Of a stretch of 64,000 bases of DNA, positions 29,961 to 39,174 are shown in pieces. Under the pieces are notes generated by a model that saw only the letters and a list, made by a program, of their open reading frames with translations, was not told the DNA's origin and ran no database searches. The stretch comes from Bradyrhizobium niftali (GTDB taxonomy: Bacteria > Pseudomonadota > Alphaproteobacteria > Rhizobiales > Xanthobacteraceae), in assembly GCF_004571025.1 (NCBI RefSeq), contig NZ_SPQT01000024.1:88468-152467 (forward strand), in the 5' to 3' direction. Numbering within the stretch: the stretch's first letter is position 1; the number at the start of each line of letters is the position of its first letter. The position numbers and the translations under genes are program-made.

Positions 29961-30251
29961 ATGTCGAAAAGAGCGGGAGCGCTGAGTGCCGGGCTGACGA
30001 TCATGGCGCTGGCGGGTGCTGCGATGGTGTCGCTGGGCACGAGCCCGGCGCAGGCGGTGGTCTATTGCAAGACGGTCGGCGTGCCCAAGGGCTGCGTGGT
30101 GCGGCCGACGGCGGCGGTGGTGGTCGCGCCGGGAGCCCCGGTCGCGGCAGTTGCGGTCGCGACGCCCGGCGTCGGTGCGCCCGGTGTCGGCGTACGTGCC
30201 GGCACGCCGATGAATCGCGGCGGTCCGGTCAATCGCGTCGGCATCCGCTGA
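29961..30251 (+). CDS. Small secreted Val/Ala/Gly-rich protein
   Basis: A 96-residue exported protein with a signal peptide ending near 'SLGTSPAQAV', a two-cysteine start of the mature chain ('VYCKTVGVPKGCVVRP') and a low-complexity Val/Ala/Pro/Gly tail. GGAGAG precedes the ATG at 29961. This composition is typical of Bradyrhizobium exported proteins of unknown role. It is divergent from the Cys-rich protein at 29502. Confidence 0.65.
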   Translation: MSKRAGALSAGLTIMALAGAAMVSLGTSPAQAVVYCKTVGVPKGCVVRPTAAVVVAPGAPVAAVAVATPGVGAPGVGVRAGTPMNRGGPVNRVGIR

Positions 30252-30391
30252 CGATCTCGTTCGATTGAGTTGATTGCATCGCTTCGGGCGAAGGGATGAC
30301 TTGCGGACGACCACCCCCCGTCCTCCGCATGAGAACCATCCGGCCCGTTCCCTCTCTCCGTGCGTCCCACACGTTCGGGGAGGGGGGCTTT

Positions 30392-32317
30392 TCAGCTGGC
30401 AGCGGCGTCGCTGTCGGGAAAGATCTGCGGCAATTGCAGCCGTACCCGCGTGCCCGAGGCATCCGAGCCCAGATCGAGCACCGCGCCGCAGCGCGCAGCG
30501 CGGCTTCTCATGTTGCGCAGGCCCCGTGCGGTCTGGCTCGTGCCCGCGGCCGCGCAATCGCCCGCCAGCGCAAAACCACGGCCGTCGTCGGTCACGCTGA
30601 TCACGCCGTACGGCCCCTGGTCCGCGTCAAGCGTCTCGATCGTGACCGCGATATTGCCGGCGTGCGCGTGCTTGACCGCATTGGTCACGGCCTCGTCGAG
30701 GATGCGCACGATCTGGATGACGTGCCATGGTCTCAGCTCGGGATGCAGCGGCAGGCCCTGCGGCGTCGCCACGCGCCAGTCGAGTGCGATGTCGTGCGGC
30801 CGCAATTGCATCGCCGCGCGCTCGCGCCAGGAGCCGAGCGCGAGCATGAGGTCGCCGCCGATGTCGTCCATGGAGTCGATGACGAGACGGAGATCCTTCA
30901 GCGCCGCGCGGGCGGCGTCCGTGATGGTCGCGCCCTCATGGCCGCGCTCGGACAGCGCGACGATGCTGACGAGCTGGCCGCCGAGGCCGTCATGCAGGTC
31001 GCGCATCAGCCGCGTGCGCTCGTTGGCGAGCGCGGCGGCACGGGCGCGCGCTTCCTCGCGGGCAAAGCTTGCCTTCAGCCGCTCCTCGGCCTCGCGCACG
31101 CGCGTCACGAGCTGGCCGGCGAAGCTGTCGACCTGGTTCAGCGCGCGGGCGAAGCGCCAGGTCAGCCCGGCGCCGATCGCGACCAGCATCGCCGAATAGG
31201 ACAGGCGCGAGACGAAGATGCGTTCGTTGGTGACGATCTCGGACACCGACAGCATGTCGTGGACCCAGCAGGTCAGCACGATGCTCACCGCGCAGCCGAG
31301 CGTGAAGCTCGCGGCATCCTGCCGCCGCACCACCGCGGCCGCGGTGACGCAGGCCATCAGGACCAGGCAGACCCCGACCGTGGGGATGCCAAGCAGGAGA
31401 AACAGAATGCGCGGCAGCGGCGGCCCGGCGATCAGCCCGACCACGAACACGGCGATGCCCGGCGCGAACAGCAGCGTGCCGTAGCGCGGCCAGCGCCAGC
31501 CGAAGAACAGCACGCCGAACACGACGATCAGCGCGCTCTCGGTCGGCGCCGATGCCAGCAGCACCGAGGCAAGCCGCGACGTGGTGGCCGGGGGCACCGG
31601 CGGCGGTACGAACGCCTGCACCACGCCGAGCACCATCGCCGCCGCCAGCACGCCGTAGACCGGCTCGCGGCGCCGCATCAGCCACATGATCGCGAGGATG
31701 ACGGCGAGGATGGACTGCCACGCCGAGAACACCACCGGCAGCGTGACGAACAGCAGCGTGCGCGTCTCATAGGCGGGACGCAAGGCTGCATCGGGGCCGA
31801 CATAGACGGTGTCGAGAAAACCCTTCAGTGGCCCCCATACGAACAGCCGCACCGTGAGCTCGTTGCTGCCGTCGCGCAGCAGCGAAGCGGGGATGAGCGC
31901 AATCTGCGGCGTGTTGCGGTCCGGCCGGTTGGCGTTGGCATCACGCCGCGAATCGAGCACCACGACGCCGTTGACGGCGACTTCCACCGCATTGCTGAAG
32001 CGCGGCAGGAACACCGACCATCCCGACGCCGCATCGCCGCGGCGGAAGGTGAAGGCGCCGGTGTAGAGCGGGGGATCGGCCAGCGAGTAACGCGACGAGG
32101 TGAAATGCGGCAGCGTCACGGGATGCGTCGCGCCGTCCTCCCGCAGCGAAAATCCGCTCAAGGCAAAATCGTCGGGGTCGCTCGGCTGGAGCAGCCGCAG
32201 CCCGAGGATGGTGGCGATCACGATCAACGCCTGCAGCAGCAGGTAGGGCACGAGGCGCGCGGCCAGCAGCCGGCGCCGCGCGGGTTTGATCGTTGCCTTC
32301 GCCGCGATCTCGCTCAC
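30392..32317 (-). CDS. Sensor histidine kinase, NarL/UhpB-type with 7TM-like sensor region
   Basis: A 641-residue membrane kinase. The first 190 residues form a periplasmic beta-rich region, then about seven hydrophobic segments (roughly residues 190-390, 7TMR-DISM-like), a coiled linker, a HisKA_3 dimerisation helix with the phospho-His in 'LMRDLHDGLGGQLVSIV', and an HATPase domain with 'ILDEAVTNAVKHAHAG' (N box) and 'VTDDGRGFAL' (G1 box). It starts at a GTG that overlaps the response-regulator stop (GTGA), so the pair is translationally coupled. The signal is unknown. Confidence 0.88.
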   Translation of the reverse strand: MSEIAAKATIKPARRRLLAARLVPYLLLQALIVIATILGLRLLQPSDPDDFALSGFSLREDGATHPVTLPHFTSSRYSLADPPLYTGAFTFRRGDAASGWSVFLPRFSNAVEVAVNGVVVLDSRRDANANRPDRNTPQIALIPASLLRDGSNELTVRLFVWGPLKGFLDTVYVGPDAALRPAYETRTLLFVTLPVVFSAWQSILAVILAIMWLMRRREPVYGVLAAAMVLGVVQAFVPPPVPPATTSRLASVLLASAPTESALIVVFGVLFFGWRWPRYGTLLFAPGIAVFVVGLIAGPPLPRILFLLLGIPTVGVCLVLMACVTAAAVVRRQDAASFTLGCAVSIVLTCWVHDMLSVSEIVTNERIFVSRLSYSAMLVAIGAGLTWRFARALNQVDSFAGQLVTRVREAEERLKASFAREEARARAAALANERTRLMRDLHDGLGGQLVSIVALSERGHEGATITDAARAALKDLRLVIDSMDDIGGDLMLALGSWRERAAMQLRPHDIALDWRVATPQGLPLHPELRPWHVIQIVRILDEAVTNAVKHAHAGNIAVTIETLDADQGPYGVISVTDDGRGFALAGDCAAAGTSQTARGLRNMRSRAARCGAVLDLGSDASGTRVRLQLPQIFPDSDAAAS

Positions 32318-32991
32318 AGCTTGATCAGGCCCTGCTGCACCGCCTCGAACACCGCTTCGCTGCGCGTGTGGACCTCGAGCTTGCGATAGATGTTCTTGAT
32401 GTGCCCGGGCACGGTCTGCCTGGACAGGCCGAGATGGCTCGCGATCTCGGCATAGCTGAAACCCTTGGCGATGCCCCAGAGGATGTCGATCTCGCGCGGG
32501 GTCAGCCTTGCGGTGTTGAGTGCGGGGCCCGGCGGCGGCTCCGCCGAATTTTGCGTTCGCCGCACGATGAAGCGGGCGATCGAGGCCGAGATCGGCGAAT
32601 GGCCGGCGACCAGATCGCGCACGGTGGTGGCGATATCGGTGGGGAAGGCGTCCTTGAGCAGGTAGCCGGTGGCGCCGACCGTCATCGCGGAGATCACGCT
32701 CTCCTCGTCGCCGAGCGCCGAGATCACCATGATCTCGGTATCGGGAAAGCGCTGCCGGACCTCGCGGATCAGCTCGACGCCGTGGCCGTCGGGAAGCCTG
32801 AGATCGGTGAGCAGCACGCGCGGTGTCGCCTCGCCCAGCGCCGATCGGGCCTCTCCCAGTGTGCCGGCGCTGCGCACCTCGTAGCCGGCCTTGACCAGTG
32901 CATCCTGGAGCCGCCAGCAGGTCGGCGCGTCATCCTCGACGAGGAGGATGGTGATGGCTTCACCCGTCTCGCCCTGTTCGCTCATGTCCAT
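32314..32991 (-). CDS. NarL/FixJ-type response regulator
   Basis: A 225-residue regulator: receiver domain with 'ILLVEDDAP' acidic pocket and phospho-acceptor Asp63 ('LLTDLRLPDG'), conserved Lys in 'GYLLKDA', and a C-terminal LuxR-type HTH ('LTPREIDILWGIAKGFSYAE', 'IASHLGLSRQTVPGHIKNIY'). It is the first gene of a two-gene operon with the kinase. HTH residue 'TVPGHI' differs slightly from the usual TVKxHI. Target genes are not evident. Confidence 0.9.
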   Translation of the reverse strand: MDMSEQGETGEAITILLVEDDAPTCWRLQDALVKAGYEVRSAGTLGEARSALGEATPRVLLTDLRLPDGHGVELIREVRQRFPDTEIMVISALGDEESVISAMTVGATGYLLKDAFPTDIATTVRDLVAGHSPISASIARFIVRRTQNSAEPPPGPALNTARLTPREIDILWGIAKGFSYAEIASHLGLSRQTVPGHIKNIYRKLEVHTRSEAVFEAVQQGLIKL

Positions 32992-33103
32992 CGTCCCGCA
33001 CCGCGTGTCCCCCGTGGCGCGAGGTCAGCTTAACCGCGGCGCGGACGCCGCGACACCCATAATCATGGGGGCGGCGATGAGGCGGCATCCGGGACGCGGG
33101 TGC

Positions 33104-35830
33104 CTACTGCTTCGTCGCGGCCGGTTTATCCGTCGGCATGGGCGGGCTCGGCAGTCGCTGCACGATGATACGCGCCGTGCCGGCATTGTTCTTGTAGAAC
33201 TGCTCATAGGGCCCCTGGACCGCGTCGAGCTTCGCCGGCCGCAACGGTGCCGGCAGCAGTGTTGGGTAAATCTGCACGGCGTCGTTGACGTAGAAGAACA
33301 GATCGCCGGCGTCGGGCGCGACGAATTCCGCCACCAGCCGTCCCGACAGTTTCTGGTTCTCCCAGATCGTGCGCGCCGTAGCATCCTTCGGCACCGGCTC
33401 GAAAGGTCCGAGCTTGCCGACAGCGAGTTTGAGCGGATTGTTGTCGGGAAGTGCCTCGAACTCCTTCGTCTTGTCGAGCTGGGTCGGATACCTGCCCTTG
33501 CGCTTGTCCGCATCGTCCTCGAACGGAATGGTCGGATTCATCCGGCGCGGCAATTCGTCGGCCGGCATGACGTTGACGGCCTGCAGCGGAATGTCGCTCA
33601 TTCCCTTCGTGCCGACGCGTACCACGGGCTGGAACCAGGCGGCGCCGAACTGACGGAGCGTCGGCAGGGCGAGGTAGTGAGGCGTGAAATAGGTCGTGAA
33701 GCCGTTTGTGCCGCTCATGATGGTGCGGTCGAACCAGGGATCCTCGATCTCGACCCAGACGCGGTATTTGCGGCCCTTCTCGACCGCGAGGCCGCTCCAC
33801 CAGCAAAATTCCTCCGTCGCGAAACGGCCGCGCGCATCGACCGGCTCGTCGGGCACGGGCGTCCCTGCCTCCGGCCCGGGCGTCGTGCAGATATTGCCGG
33901 TCGCAACGCGCGCCGTGAAGACGCTGGTCGCTCCAATCAGCAGTGCGGAATAGAAGATGATGAACAGGAAGGCGCCGGGCAGCACGAACCTGGCGAAAAT
34001 CCAGCGGGCCGGCCCCGCATTCAGCCGCATCCACCGGGCGAAGCGGAGCAGCCTGCCGGGCTCATCGACATTCTGCCGGCTTGCCATGCGACGTGGCCTG
34101 CTCCAGGCCAGCCGCGCGCGTTCCTGGATGGTGTCGCGCAGCACCGAGTTCCTGCGCCAGATAAGGTACGTGATGGCCAGGACGATCGAGGTGACGAACG
34201 GGTAATACAGCGTGATGTCGAGCCACGGCGCCGCATAGGATGGCAGGACGTTCCTGACCAGATTGGCGAGCGGACCCAGCACGCCGCCAACGAGCCAGTC
34301 GATGGTGGCGATGACGTGCAGCACCACCGTGCCTTGCAGGCCGTGGTCCTTCGACACCCCGATCAGGCTGCGGGCGATCCACGGCCAGATCGCGATCACG
34401 CCGACCATGACCAGCAGCGAGAAATAGGCGACGCGCCGCCACCACACGGTGTCGCGCGTGAGCCTGGCCATTTCGGCGCTGGGCGTGTTCATGCGCGTGA
34501 AGTCCTCGGCCTCCTTCTCGCGCCGCGGGCCCTTGGCTTTCGCGACATAGGCCTGCTTCATCGCCTCGCGGGTACCGTCCTCGATGAGGTTCAGCTTGCT
34601 GCCGTCCGGCATCAGCACCAGCGCGTCCGCCGGCAGCATGATCGGCGCGTAGTCGTCGCAGCCGAACAGCATGCGTTCGATGACGGCGAAGTGCACCACC
34701 GGCAGCCCGCCATTGACTTCACCGGCGAGGACCGGGCGTGGTCCGTAACGGTAGAGCACGGCGGCGCCGCTGCGCGAATCGTGCTTCGGTCCGATCGCCG
34801 ATTGGTATTCCCTGAAGTGCTCGATCTCGCCGTCCTGGAAACGGAGCCTGCCGTCGAGCTGATCGGTCATCCAGACCAGCGGCACGAAGGACAGCGTGGA
34901 ATCCGGATAGCCGCCGCCGATGTCGGAATGCACGCCCGCGAACCACACCTCCTTGACCGTCTGGTCGGCCGCCAGATGGCTCTGGTCGATCCGTAGCGGA
35001 TGGAAGGTGGTGCGCTCGTCGTCCAGCGCCAGCGCATGACAGATGTGCTTCACCTTGCGCGAGGGCCGGTGATTGCGAAACGAGATCGGCCAGATCGCCC
35101 AGTCGATCGCGACGCGCAGCTCCTCGATCGGGACGCCGAAGGCCTCGACCGTGTCGAACAGTCCCATGAATTCGATGTCGACGTTCTCGCGACCGTTCAT
35201 CGCCGCCCGGACATCGGCGTAGGAACGGTGCCCGCAGATCGAATGATAGAGATAGAGCAGGAGATCGCGGATGAAGCGCGCGATCCAGATCGTCGGCAGG
35301 CTCTTCTTCAATGGCACGGTGTCGCGGCGGTATTCCCGCCACGCGGCCATGGCGTTGCGCTCCATCTCCTCGTGCGACACCGGGGTGCCTTCGATCTCCG
35401 CCGGCACGAGACCCTGGCTCGCGACCATGGACGCCAGCGTACGCGCGGTGAACGCGCCGCGGCTGAAGCCGAAGATGTAGATCTCGTCGCCCTCGCGCCA
35501 GTTCCAGCACAGGAAGCGATAGAGCTTGCGGACGTTGCTGGGCACGCCGATGCCGGTGGCGCCGTCGAGCGCGGCGAGCGGCGCCCAGCCGGCGGTGCCG
35601 ACACCCTTGATGTAGTGCGAGATCTGATCCGGCTGGGTGTGATCGAGCGCCTCGTAGAGACGCCAGACGCTCGATTCCTGGGTGGTGAACGCGTTGCCCG
35701 TGCCATCGGCGAACAGCACCAGCTTGCGTTTGGAGGAGGCGGAGCCGGCCGTCCTGCCGGCCTTCATGTCGCTATGTGGGTGTTCCGATCCGGCAATATC
35801 GGCGTTCCGCTCGCCATCATGATGTGGCAT
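33104..35830 (-). CDS. DUF2235 alpha/beta-hydrolase-like protein with C-terminal membrane segments
   Basis: A 908-residue protein. The N-terminal DUF2235 domain has 'KLVLFADGTGNAF', the nucleophile elbow 'GFSRGAFTART' (G-x-S-x-G), 'FMGLFDTVEAFGVP' and 'VWFAGVHSDIGGGY' with Asp and His of a putative triad. Around the middle are several hydrophobic helices ('VAYFSLLVMVGVIAIWPWI', 'VLPGAFLFIIFYSALLIGA'), and the last 250 residues are soluble. DUF2235 includes the Tle1-type phospholipase effectors of type VI secretion, but no such genes are nearby. The ATG at 35830 with GGAG upstream was chosen over a TTG at 35896. Confidence 0.8.
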   Translation of the reverse strand: MPHHDGERNADIAGSEHPHSDMKAGRTAGSASSKRKLVLFADGTGNAFTTQESSVWRLYEALDHTQPDQISHYIKGVGTAGWAPLAALDGATGIGVPSNVRKLYRFLCWNWREGDEIYIFGFSRGAFTARTLASMVASQGLVPAEIEGTPVSHEEMERNAMAAWREYRRDTVPLKKSLPTIWIARFIRDLLLYLYHSICGHRSYADVRAAMNGRENVDIEFMGLFDTVEAFGVPIEELRVAIDWAIWPISFRNHRPSRKVKHICHALALDDERTTFHPLRIDQSHLAADQTVKEVWFAGVHSDIGGGYPDSTLSFVPLVWMTDQLDGRLRFQDGEIEHFREYQSAIGPKHDSRSGAAVLYRYGPRPVLAGEVNGGLPVVHFAVIERMLFGCDDYAPIMLPADALVLMPDGSKLNLIEDGTREAMKQAYVAKAKGPRREKEAEDFTRMNTPSAEMARLTRDTVWWRRVAYFSLLVMVGVIAIWPWIARSLIGVSKDHGLQGTVVLHVIATIDWLVGGVLGPLANLVRNVLPSYAAPWLDITLYYPFVTSIVLAITYLIWRRNSVLRDTIQERARLAWSRPRRMASRQNVDEPGRLLRFARWMRLNAGPARWIFARFVLPGAFLFIIFYSALLIGATSVFTARVATGNICTTPGPEAGTPVPDEPVDARGRFATEEFCWWSGLAVEKGRKYRVWVEIEDPWFDRTIMSGTNGFTTYFTPHYLALPTLRQFGAAWFQPVVRVGTKGMSDIPLQAVNVMPADELPRRMNPTIPFEDDADKRKGRYPTQLDKTKEFEALPDNNPLKLAVGKLGPFEPVPKDATARTIWENQKLSGRLVAEFVAPDAGDLFFYVNDAVQIYPTLLPAPLRPAKLDAVQGPYEQFYKNNAGTARIIVQRLPSPPMPTDKPAATKQ

Positions 35831-35891
35831 GGGCTTCTCCGGCAATTTCGCGAGGAGCGCTTCAGGCCCGGGCCGCGCAGCGCTCCCCGGA

Positions 35892-35904
35892 TTCAATCAA
35901 TGAT
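35892..35904. promoter_or_regulatory. Perfect 13-base palindrome CAATCA-A-TGATTG
   Basis: A perfect dyad lies 60 bases before the DUF2235 start. It could be an operator; no regulator is suggested by the sequence. Confidence 0.3.
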
Positions 35905-36065
35905 TGCGTCAGAAAATAAGGTGTATTCTGCACACAATCCCGCTGAGGTAGCAAGCGGGAACCTGCACTCTCGCTGCGGTCGGACGCCGCGGAATGACGG
36001 TCGCGAAAAGCATTTGGTTGTGCTGGTCGGCGTGCCGGACGGCGAAGGCAAGCGATGTCCGCGGA

Positions 36066-36097
36066 CGCCTCTCCCGACGAACGGGGAGAGGCGGAGC
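36066..36097. repeat. CCTCTCCC / GGGAGAGG hairpin
   Basis: The dyad GCCTCTCCC-GACGAACGG-GGAGAGGC lies just after the small GCG_CRPN-type gene on the minus strand and could terminate it. Confidence 0.5.
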
Positions 36098-36106
36098 GAT
36101 CAGCCT

Positions 36107-36358
36107 CTACCTGCCATTGCCGCGGCAGCGGCCACCGGGCCCGATATGGAAGCCGCGCGGGCAGGCATGCGCGGCGGGGTTGGCGTAGTTTCGCAGGCAG
36201 CCGCCGTAGGGGCCGCGATGCCAGCCGGGGCCGCAGCCGCCGGCGACGGCGATGACGTCGCCATTCGCGCTCGCGCCGAGCGGCGCGAGCGGCATGGCCT
36301 GGGCAACGCCCGTGATCGCGCCGAGCGCGACGGCTGCGGCAAACAGGGTGCGCATCAT
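36107..36358 (-). CDS. Secreted GCG_CRPN-type small protein
   Basis: An 83-residue exported protein with a signal peptide ('AVALGAITGVAQAM') followed by the GCG_CRPN-type motif 'GGCGPGWHRGPYGGCLRN' and a second 'CPRGFHIGPGGRC'. The family is known only as a set of Rhizobiales secreted peptides; no function is established. GGGAGACAAG precedes the start. The next upstream gene on this strand is another small exported protein. Confidence 0.7.
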   Translation of the reverse strand: MMRTLFAAAVALGAITGVAQAMPLAPLGASANGDVIAVAGGCGPGWHRGPYGGCLRNYANPAAHACPRGFHIGPGGRCRGNGR

Positions 36359-36383
36359 GTCTTGTCTCCCGAGTGCGGTTGCT

Positions 36384-36626
36384 TCAATGGCCGGCGGCGA
36401 ATGCGATGCCGGCGCGCACTTCGGCTATCGCCTGGTCGATCAGCCCGATGGCCTTCTCGCGATGGCCGCCCTTGTTCGGCTCGGCCTTGCCGAGCTCGGC
36501 GCGGGCCGATTGCAGGATCGCGATGGCTTCGTCCATGTGCGGCTGCGCGCCCAGCGCGTAACCGATGCAGAGGCTGGTCGCGATGACGCCGCCGAGCACG
36601 AAGCTGCGGGGTAGAGAGGTTCGCAT
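36384..36626 (-). CDS. Small exported helical protein
   Basis: An 80-residue protein with an N-terminal hydrophobic segment ('FVLGGVIATSLCIGYALGA') and a short helical mature part ('DEAIAILQSARAELGKAE', 'EKAIGLIDQAIAEVRAGI'). GGGGGAGAC lies at the right distance before the ATG at 36626. It sits 25 bases before the GCG_CRPN gene and is likely in one unit with it. Function unknown. Confidence 0.65.
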   Translation of the reverse strand: MRTSLPRSFVLGGVIATSLCIGYALGAQPHMDEAIAILQSARAELGKAEPNKGGHREKAIGLIDQAIAEVRAGIAFAAGH

Positions 36627-36921
36627 GTCGTTGTCTCCCCCAGCGGGCGTCAGGCTGGGCCCGCCCGGTTGCCCGGATGCAGCCCCCTGTGTGGCGGATG
36701 CCGCAACCGCCGCCTGAATAGGGCCCGCCGATGCGGACCGTCTTGGACTGTCCGGCGCCGGCGACGTCACGGCTTGGACTGACCGGCGCAGCTTGATTCA
36801 CGTTGGCGTGCTGATAGCCTGCGGGCTGCGGCCTTCAGCACGGGGTCATTTCCTGCCTGCGAGGTTCGGCCGGTTTCACGCACGACGTTTTTCGAAAAAG
36901 TCTTTGTTGGAAGTCCTTTCG

Positions 36922-37881
36922 ATGTCCGTCATCAGGAAAGCGCTCTCCACCGACATGCTCCCGCAGGGCCTGTCCGACCGGCAGCGCTTCATTCGCTTCG
37001 CCGAATTGTTCGAGCATTTCTCCAACACGGGCGAGCTGGATCCGGCATCCGACGTGCCGTTTCGCGCCACGATGAACTCGATCCACATCGGCACCACCAT
37101 GCTTGGGCGTTGCGACGGCAGCTTCGTCACGGTGCGGCGGGAGAAGCGCCAGGTGATCGAGACCGGCGACGACCGTTTTTGCCTCGCGCGCAATACCGGA
37201 GATCTTTCTTCGCAGGTGGTCCATCGCGGCCGCGAGTTCACCATGCGGCCGGGATCGATGGTGCTGCTCAAGCTGGACGAGCCGTTCTTCGCCGCTGACG
37301 GCGCGAGCCACAAGCGCTTCACCAATGTGCATCTGCCGGTCGATACGCTGCGGGCGATGGTGCCCGATGCCGACGATCTCGTCGGCTGCGAGCTCGAGCC
37401 CGGCGGCGCGCTGTCGCTGGCGATGGACTACAGCGATCTCCTGCTGCGCCATTCCGCCGCCGCCGACGAGGCCGGCATGGCGATCGCCGCCCATTTGCTC
37501 GATCTCGCCGCGATCGGTCTCGGCGCCCGCAGCGATATTGCAGCCGCGGCCCGCCGCCGGGGCCTGCGCGCCGTGCGGCTCAAGGCCGTGCTGCCGATTC
37601 TGGAAACGCGCTTCCACGAACCGGATTTTTCCGCACAAAAGCTTGCCGCCGCCGCCGGTCTCTCCGAACGCTACGTCAACGAGCTGCTGTTCGAAGCCGG
37701 CGCGAGCTTTACCACGCGCCTCAACGAACTGCGCCTGCGCAAGGCCGCCGACCTCCTCGCCCACCGCGAGGGCCGCATCAGCGACATCGCGTTTGCCTGC
37801 GGCTTCAACGACCTCTCTTATTTCAACCGCTGCTTCCGCAGGCGGTTCGGGCTGACGCCGACGGCGGCGAGGGGGAAGTGA
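36922..37881 (+). CDS. AraC-family transcriptional regulator
   Basis: A 319-residue regulator. The first 200 residues form an AraC-binding-like (AraC_binding_2) domain with 'MNSIHIGTTMLGRCDGSFVT'; the C-terminus has two helix-turn-helix units ('FSAQKLAAAAGLSERYVNEL', 'RISDIAFACGFNDLSYFNRC') and the family ending 'FRRRFGLTPTAARG'. The frame extends to 36793 but the ATG at 36922 fits. It is divergent from the two small exported proteins; its target is unknown. Confidence 0.88.
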   Translation: MSVIRKALSTDMLPQGLSDRQRFIRFAELFEHFSNTGELDPASDVPFRATMNSIHIGTTMLGRCDGSFVTVRREKRQVIETGDDRFCLARNTGDLSSQVVHRGREFTMRPGSMVLLKLDEPFFAADGASHKRFTNVHLPVDTLRAMVPDADDLVGCELEPGGALSLAMDYSDLLLRHSAAADEAGMAIAAHLLDLAAIGLGARSDIAAAARRRGLRAVRLKAVLPILETRFHEPDFSAQKLAAAAGLSERYVNELLFEAGASFTTRLNELRLRKAADLLAHREGRISDIAFACGFNDLSYFNRCFRRRFGLTPTAARGK

Positions 37882-37889
37882 GGATCGCT

Positions 37890-38015
37890 CTTCGTAGAGT
37901 GGGTTAGCAACCTGCCGAAGCTCGAAGAGCGGAGGCTGGGAGCGTAACCCACCTCTTTTGCTTTCGCGGAGACAGACAGTGGTGGGTTACGCTGACGCTA
38001 ACCCACTCCACAGCC
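37890..38015. repeat. GTGGGTTAGC-type intergenic inverted repeat
   Basis: Left part 'AGAGTGGGTTAGC' with 'GCGTAACCCACC' and right part 'GGTGGGTTACGC' with 'GCTAACCCACTCC'. It is a distinct family from the CCGGAATGACG-type repeats. Confidence 0.75.
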
Positions 38016-38248
38016 TACAATGTCTCCACCCGCGGCGGCGGATAGCGCCGCGCCAGCGCCGACAACGGCAGGTGCCGTTCGCCTTCCGGCAGTTCCAGAT
38101 AGGCCAGCACGAGCGGCCGCTTCCAGTCACCGATGCCGAAATCCATCGCCGTCCATTTCTGCGGCTCGGGGCCTTCGAGGCCCCGGACCCAGACGAAATA
38201 GCGGGGGAGGTCGTCGGCATCGGCTTCCGTCGTGCGTCTCCTGGCCAT
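38015..38248 (-). CDS. Small conserved hypothetical protein (77 aa)
   Basis: A 77-residue soluble protein with 'DADDLPRYFVWVRGLEGPEP' and 'MDFGIGDWKRPLVLAYLEL'. An ATG eight codons upstream is possible. Composition is coding-like, but no ribosome-binding site stands out. It faces the AraC gene across a repeat and is followed upstream by another unknown gene on the same strand. Function unknown. Confidence 0.5.
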   Translation of the reverse strand: MARRRTTEADADDLPRYFVWVRGLEGPEPQKWTAMDFGIGDWKRPLVLAYLELPEGERHLPLSALARRYPPPRVETL

Positions 38249-38407
38249 CAAAGCTGCTCGCTGCAACACCATGTACTGCTGCAGGATATAGGCATCGACT
38301 TGGCGAAGTCGAACGCCTCGATGGTCGTTCGTACCGGCACGCACGCGGCCTGCTGCCGGCACAGAGCGTCGGGGAGGCCGACGCCGGTTGCACGCGGCAC
38401 TTTCTCG

Positions 38408-38710
38408 TCACTGCCAGAGCCGACTCTCCGCAACCCGGTTGATGTCGGCGATCCGCCGGTCGGCGTCGGCGTTCAGGTCGATGCTTGCAACCAGCGTCAG
38501 CAGGCGGTGATAGGCGCCGTCGGCGACCTCGACCGGCAGCGGGGCTTCGTCAAAGGCCTCGACATAGCTGCCGACGAGACCGCTCAACAGGCGGCACAGG
38601 CCGCGCTGGGCGGGATCGTCCCGGCCGAGCGTCTCGAGCTTCTGTTGAAATGTACGGAAGGTGCGCAAACCGTGGTGCTGCTGCGAAAGCCACGTGTGCA
38701 GGTCGTTCAT
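38408..38710 (-). CDS. Small conserved hypothetical protein (100 aa)
   Basis: A 100-residue helical protein ('MNDLHTWLSQQHHGLRTFRT', 'QRGLCRLLSGLVGSYVEAF', 'SIDLNADADRRIADINRVAE'). No known motif. It is the last ordinary gene before the repeat and integration remnants that open the accessory island. The 160 bases between this gene and the one at 38015 have no clear gene. Confidence 0.5.
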   Translation of the reverse strand: MNDLHTWLSQQHHGLRTFRTFQQKLETLGRDDPAQRGLCRLLSGLVGSYVEAFDEAPLPVEVADGAYHRLLTLVASIDLNADADRRIADINRVAESRLWQ

Positions 38711-38787
38711 GTGAGCCTCTTCGAGTTACAGAAGAAGCTACCGGTTTATACAGTGCGGATGGGAGGATGGCTAGGGAGGGCGATGCT

Positions 38788-38902
38788 GAGGTTCGTTGAA
38801 CCAGTCCGCCTTCGCCAAGGCTTCGGCGGGACAGCCTTCGCAGCTTCGCCTCGACGGTGCGGAGTTTGGCTCGCCCAGCCGTAGCTGCGAAGCAGCGAAG
38901 GC
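38788..38902. repeat. CGAAGCAGCGAAGGCT-type intergenic repeat
   Basis: Imperfect inverted repeat with 'AGCCTTCGCAGCTTCGC' and 'GCTGCGAAGCAGCGAAGGCT', directly next to the tRNA-Leu-like fragment. Confidence 0.6.
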
Positions 38903-38918
38903 TGGTGCCCCTGGCCGG
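38903..38918 (-). other. tRNA-Leu 3'-end fragment, possible att site
   Basis: The 16 bases, read on the minus strand as CCGGCCAGGGGCACCA, equal the 3' T-stem, acceptor strand and CCA end common to alphaproteobacterial tRNA-Leu genes. The rest of the tRNA is absent. A 3' tRNA end without its gene is the usual scar of tRNA-targeted integrases, and an integrase remnant lies 400 bases downstream. No second copy was found in the window. Confidence 0.45.
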
Positions 38919-39174
38919 CAGTCGCCTAATCAAGTAACGATTGGAAATAAAAGAACTTTTCACCGCTTGTGGCTGCCGATACCGACAGAAATACCGACAG
39001 GTGGACTGCGCTATTAGCTGGCAAAAAATAATCCGGCAGGCTCCCCGCAGCACGCACGCCCGATGCCTTTCCGGCCTCTGCAATTGTCCCGACCGGAATC
39101 GAACCCGGCTCTGACTCGAATCGCGGCGGGATCGCCCTAACTTGATAGCGCGAGGTCAGGGGAGCGTCTTGTCA

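Noticed and set aside
33104..35830. Type VI secretion effector call for the DUF2235 protein
   Set aside because: No VgrG, Hcp, PAAR, adaptor or immunity gene is nearby and the chain has membrane helices, so only the fold is reported.
39085..39110. T-arm-like GGTTCGATTCCGG on the minus strand
   Set aside because: The stem does not pair properly and no acceptor or anticodon arm is found around it; at most a decayed tRNA piece near the att region.
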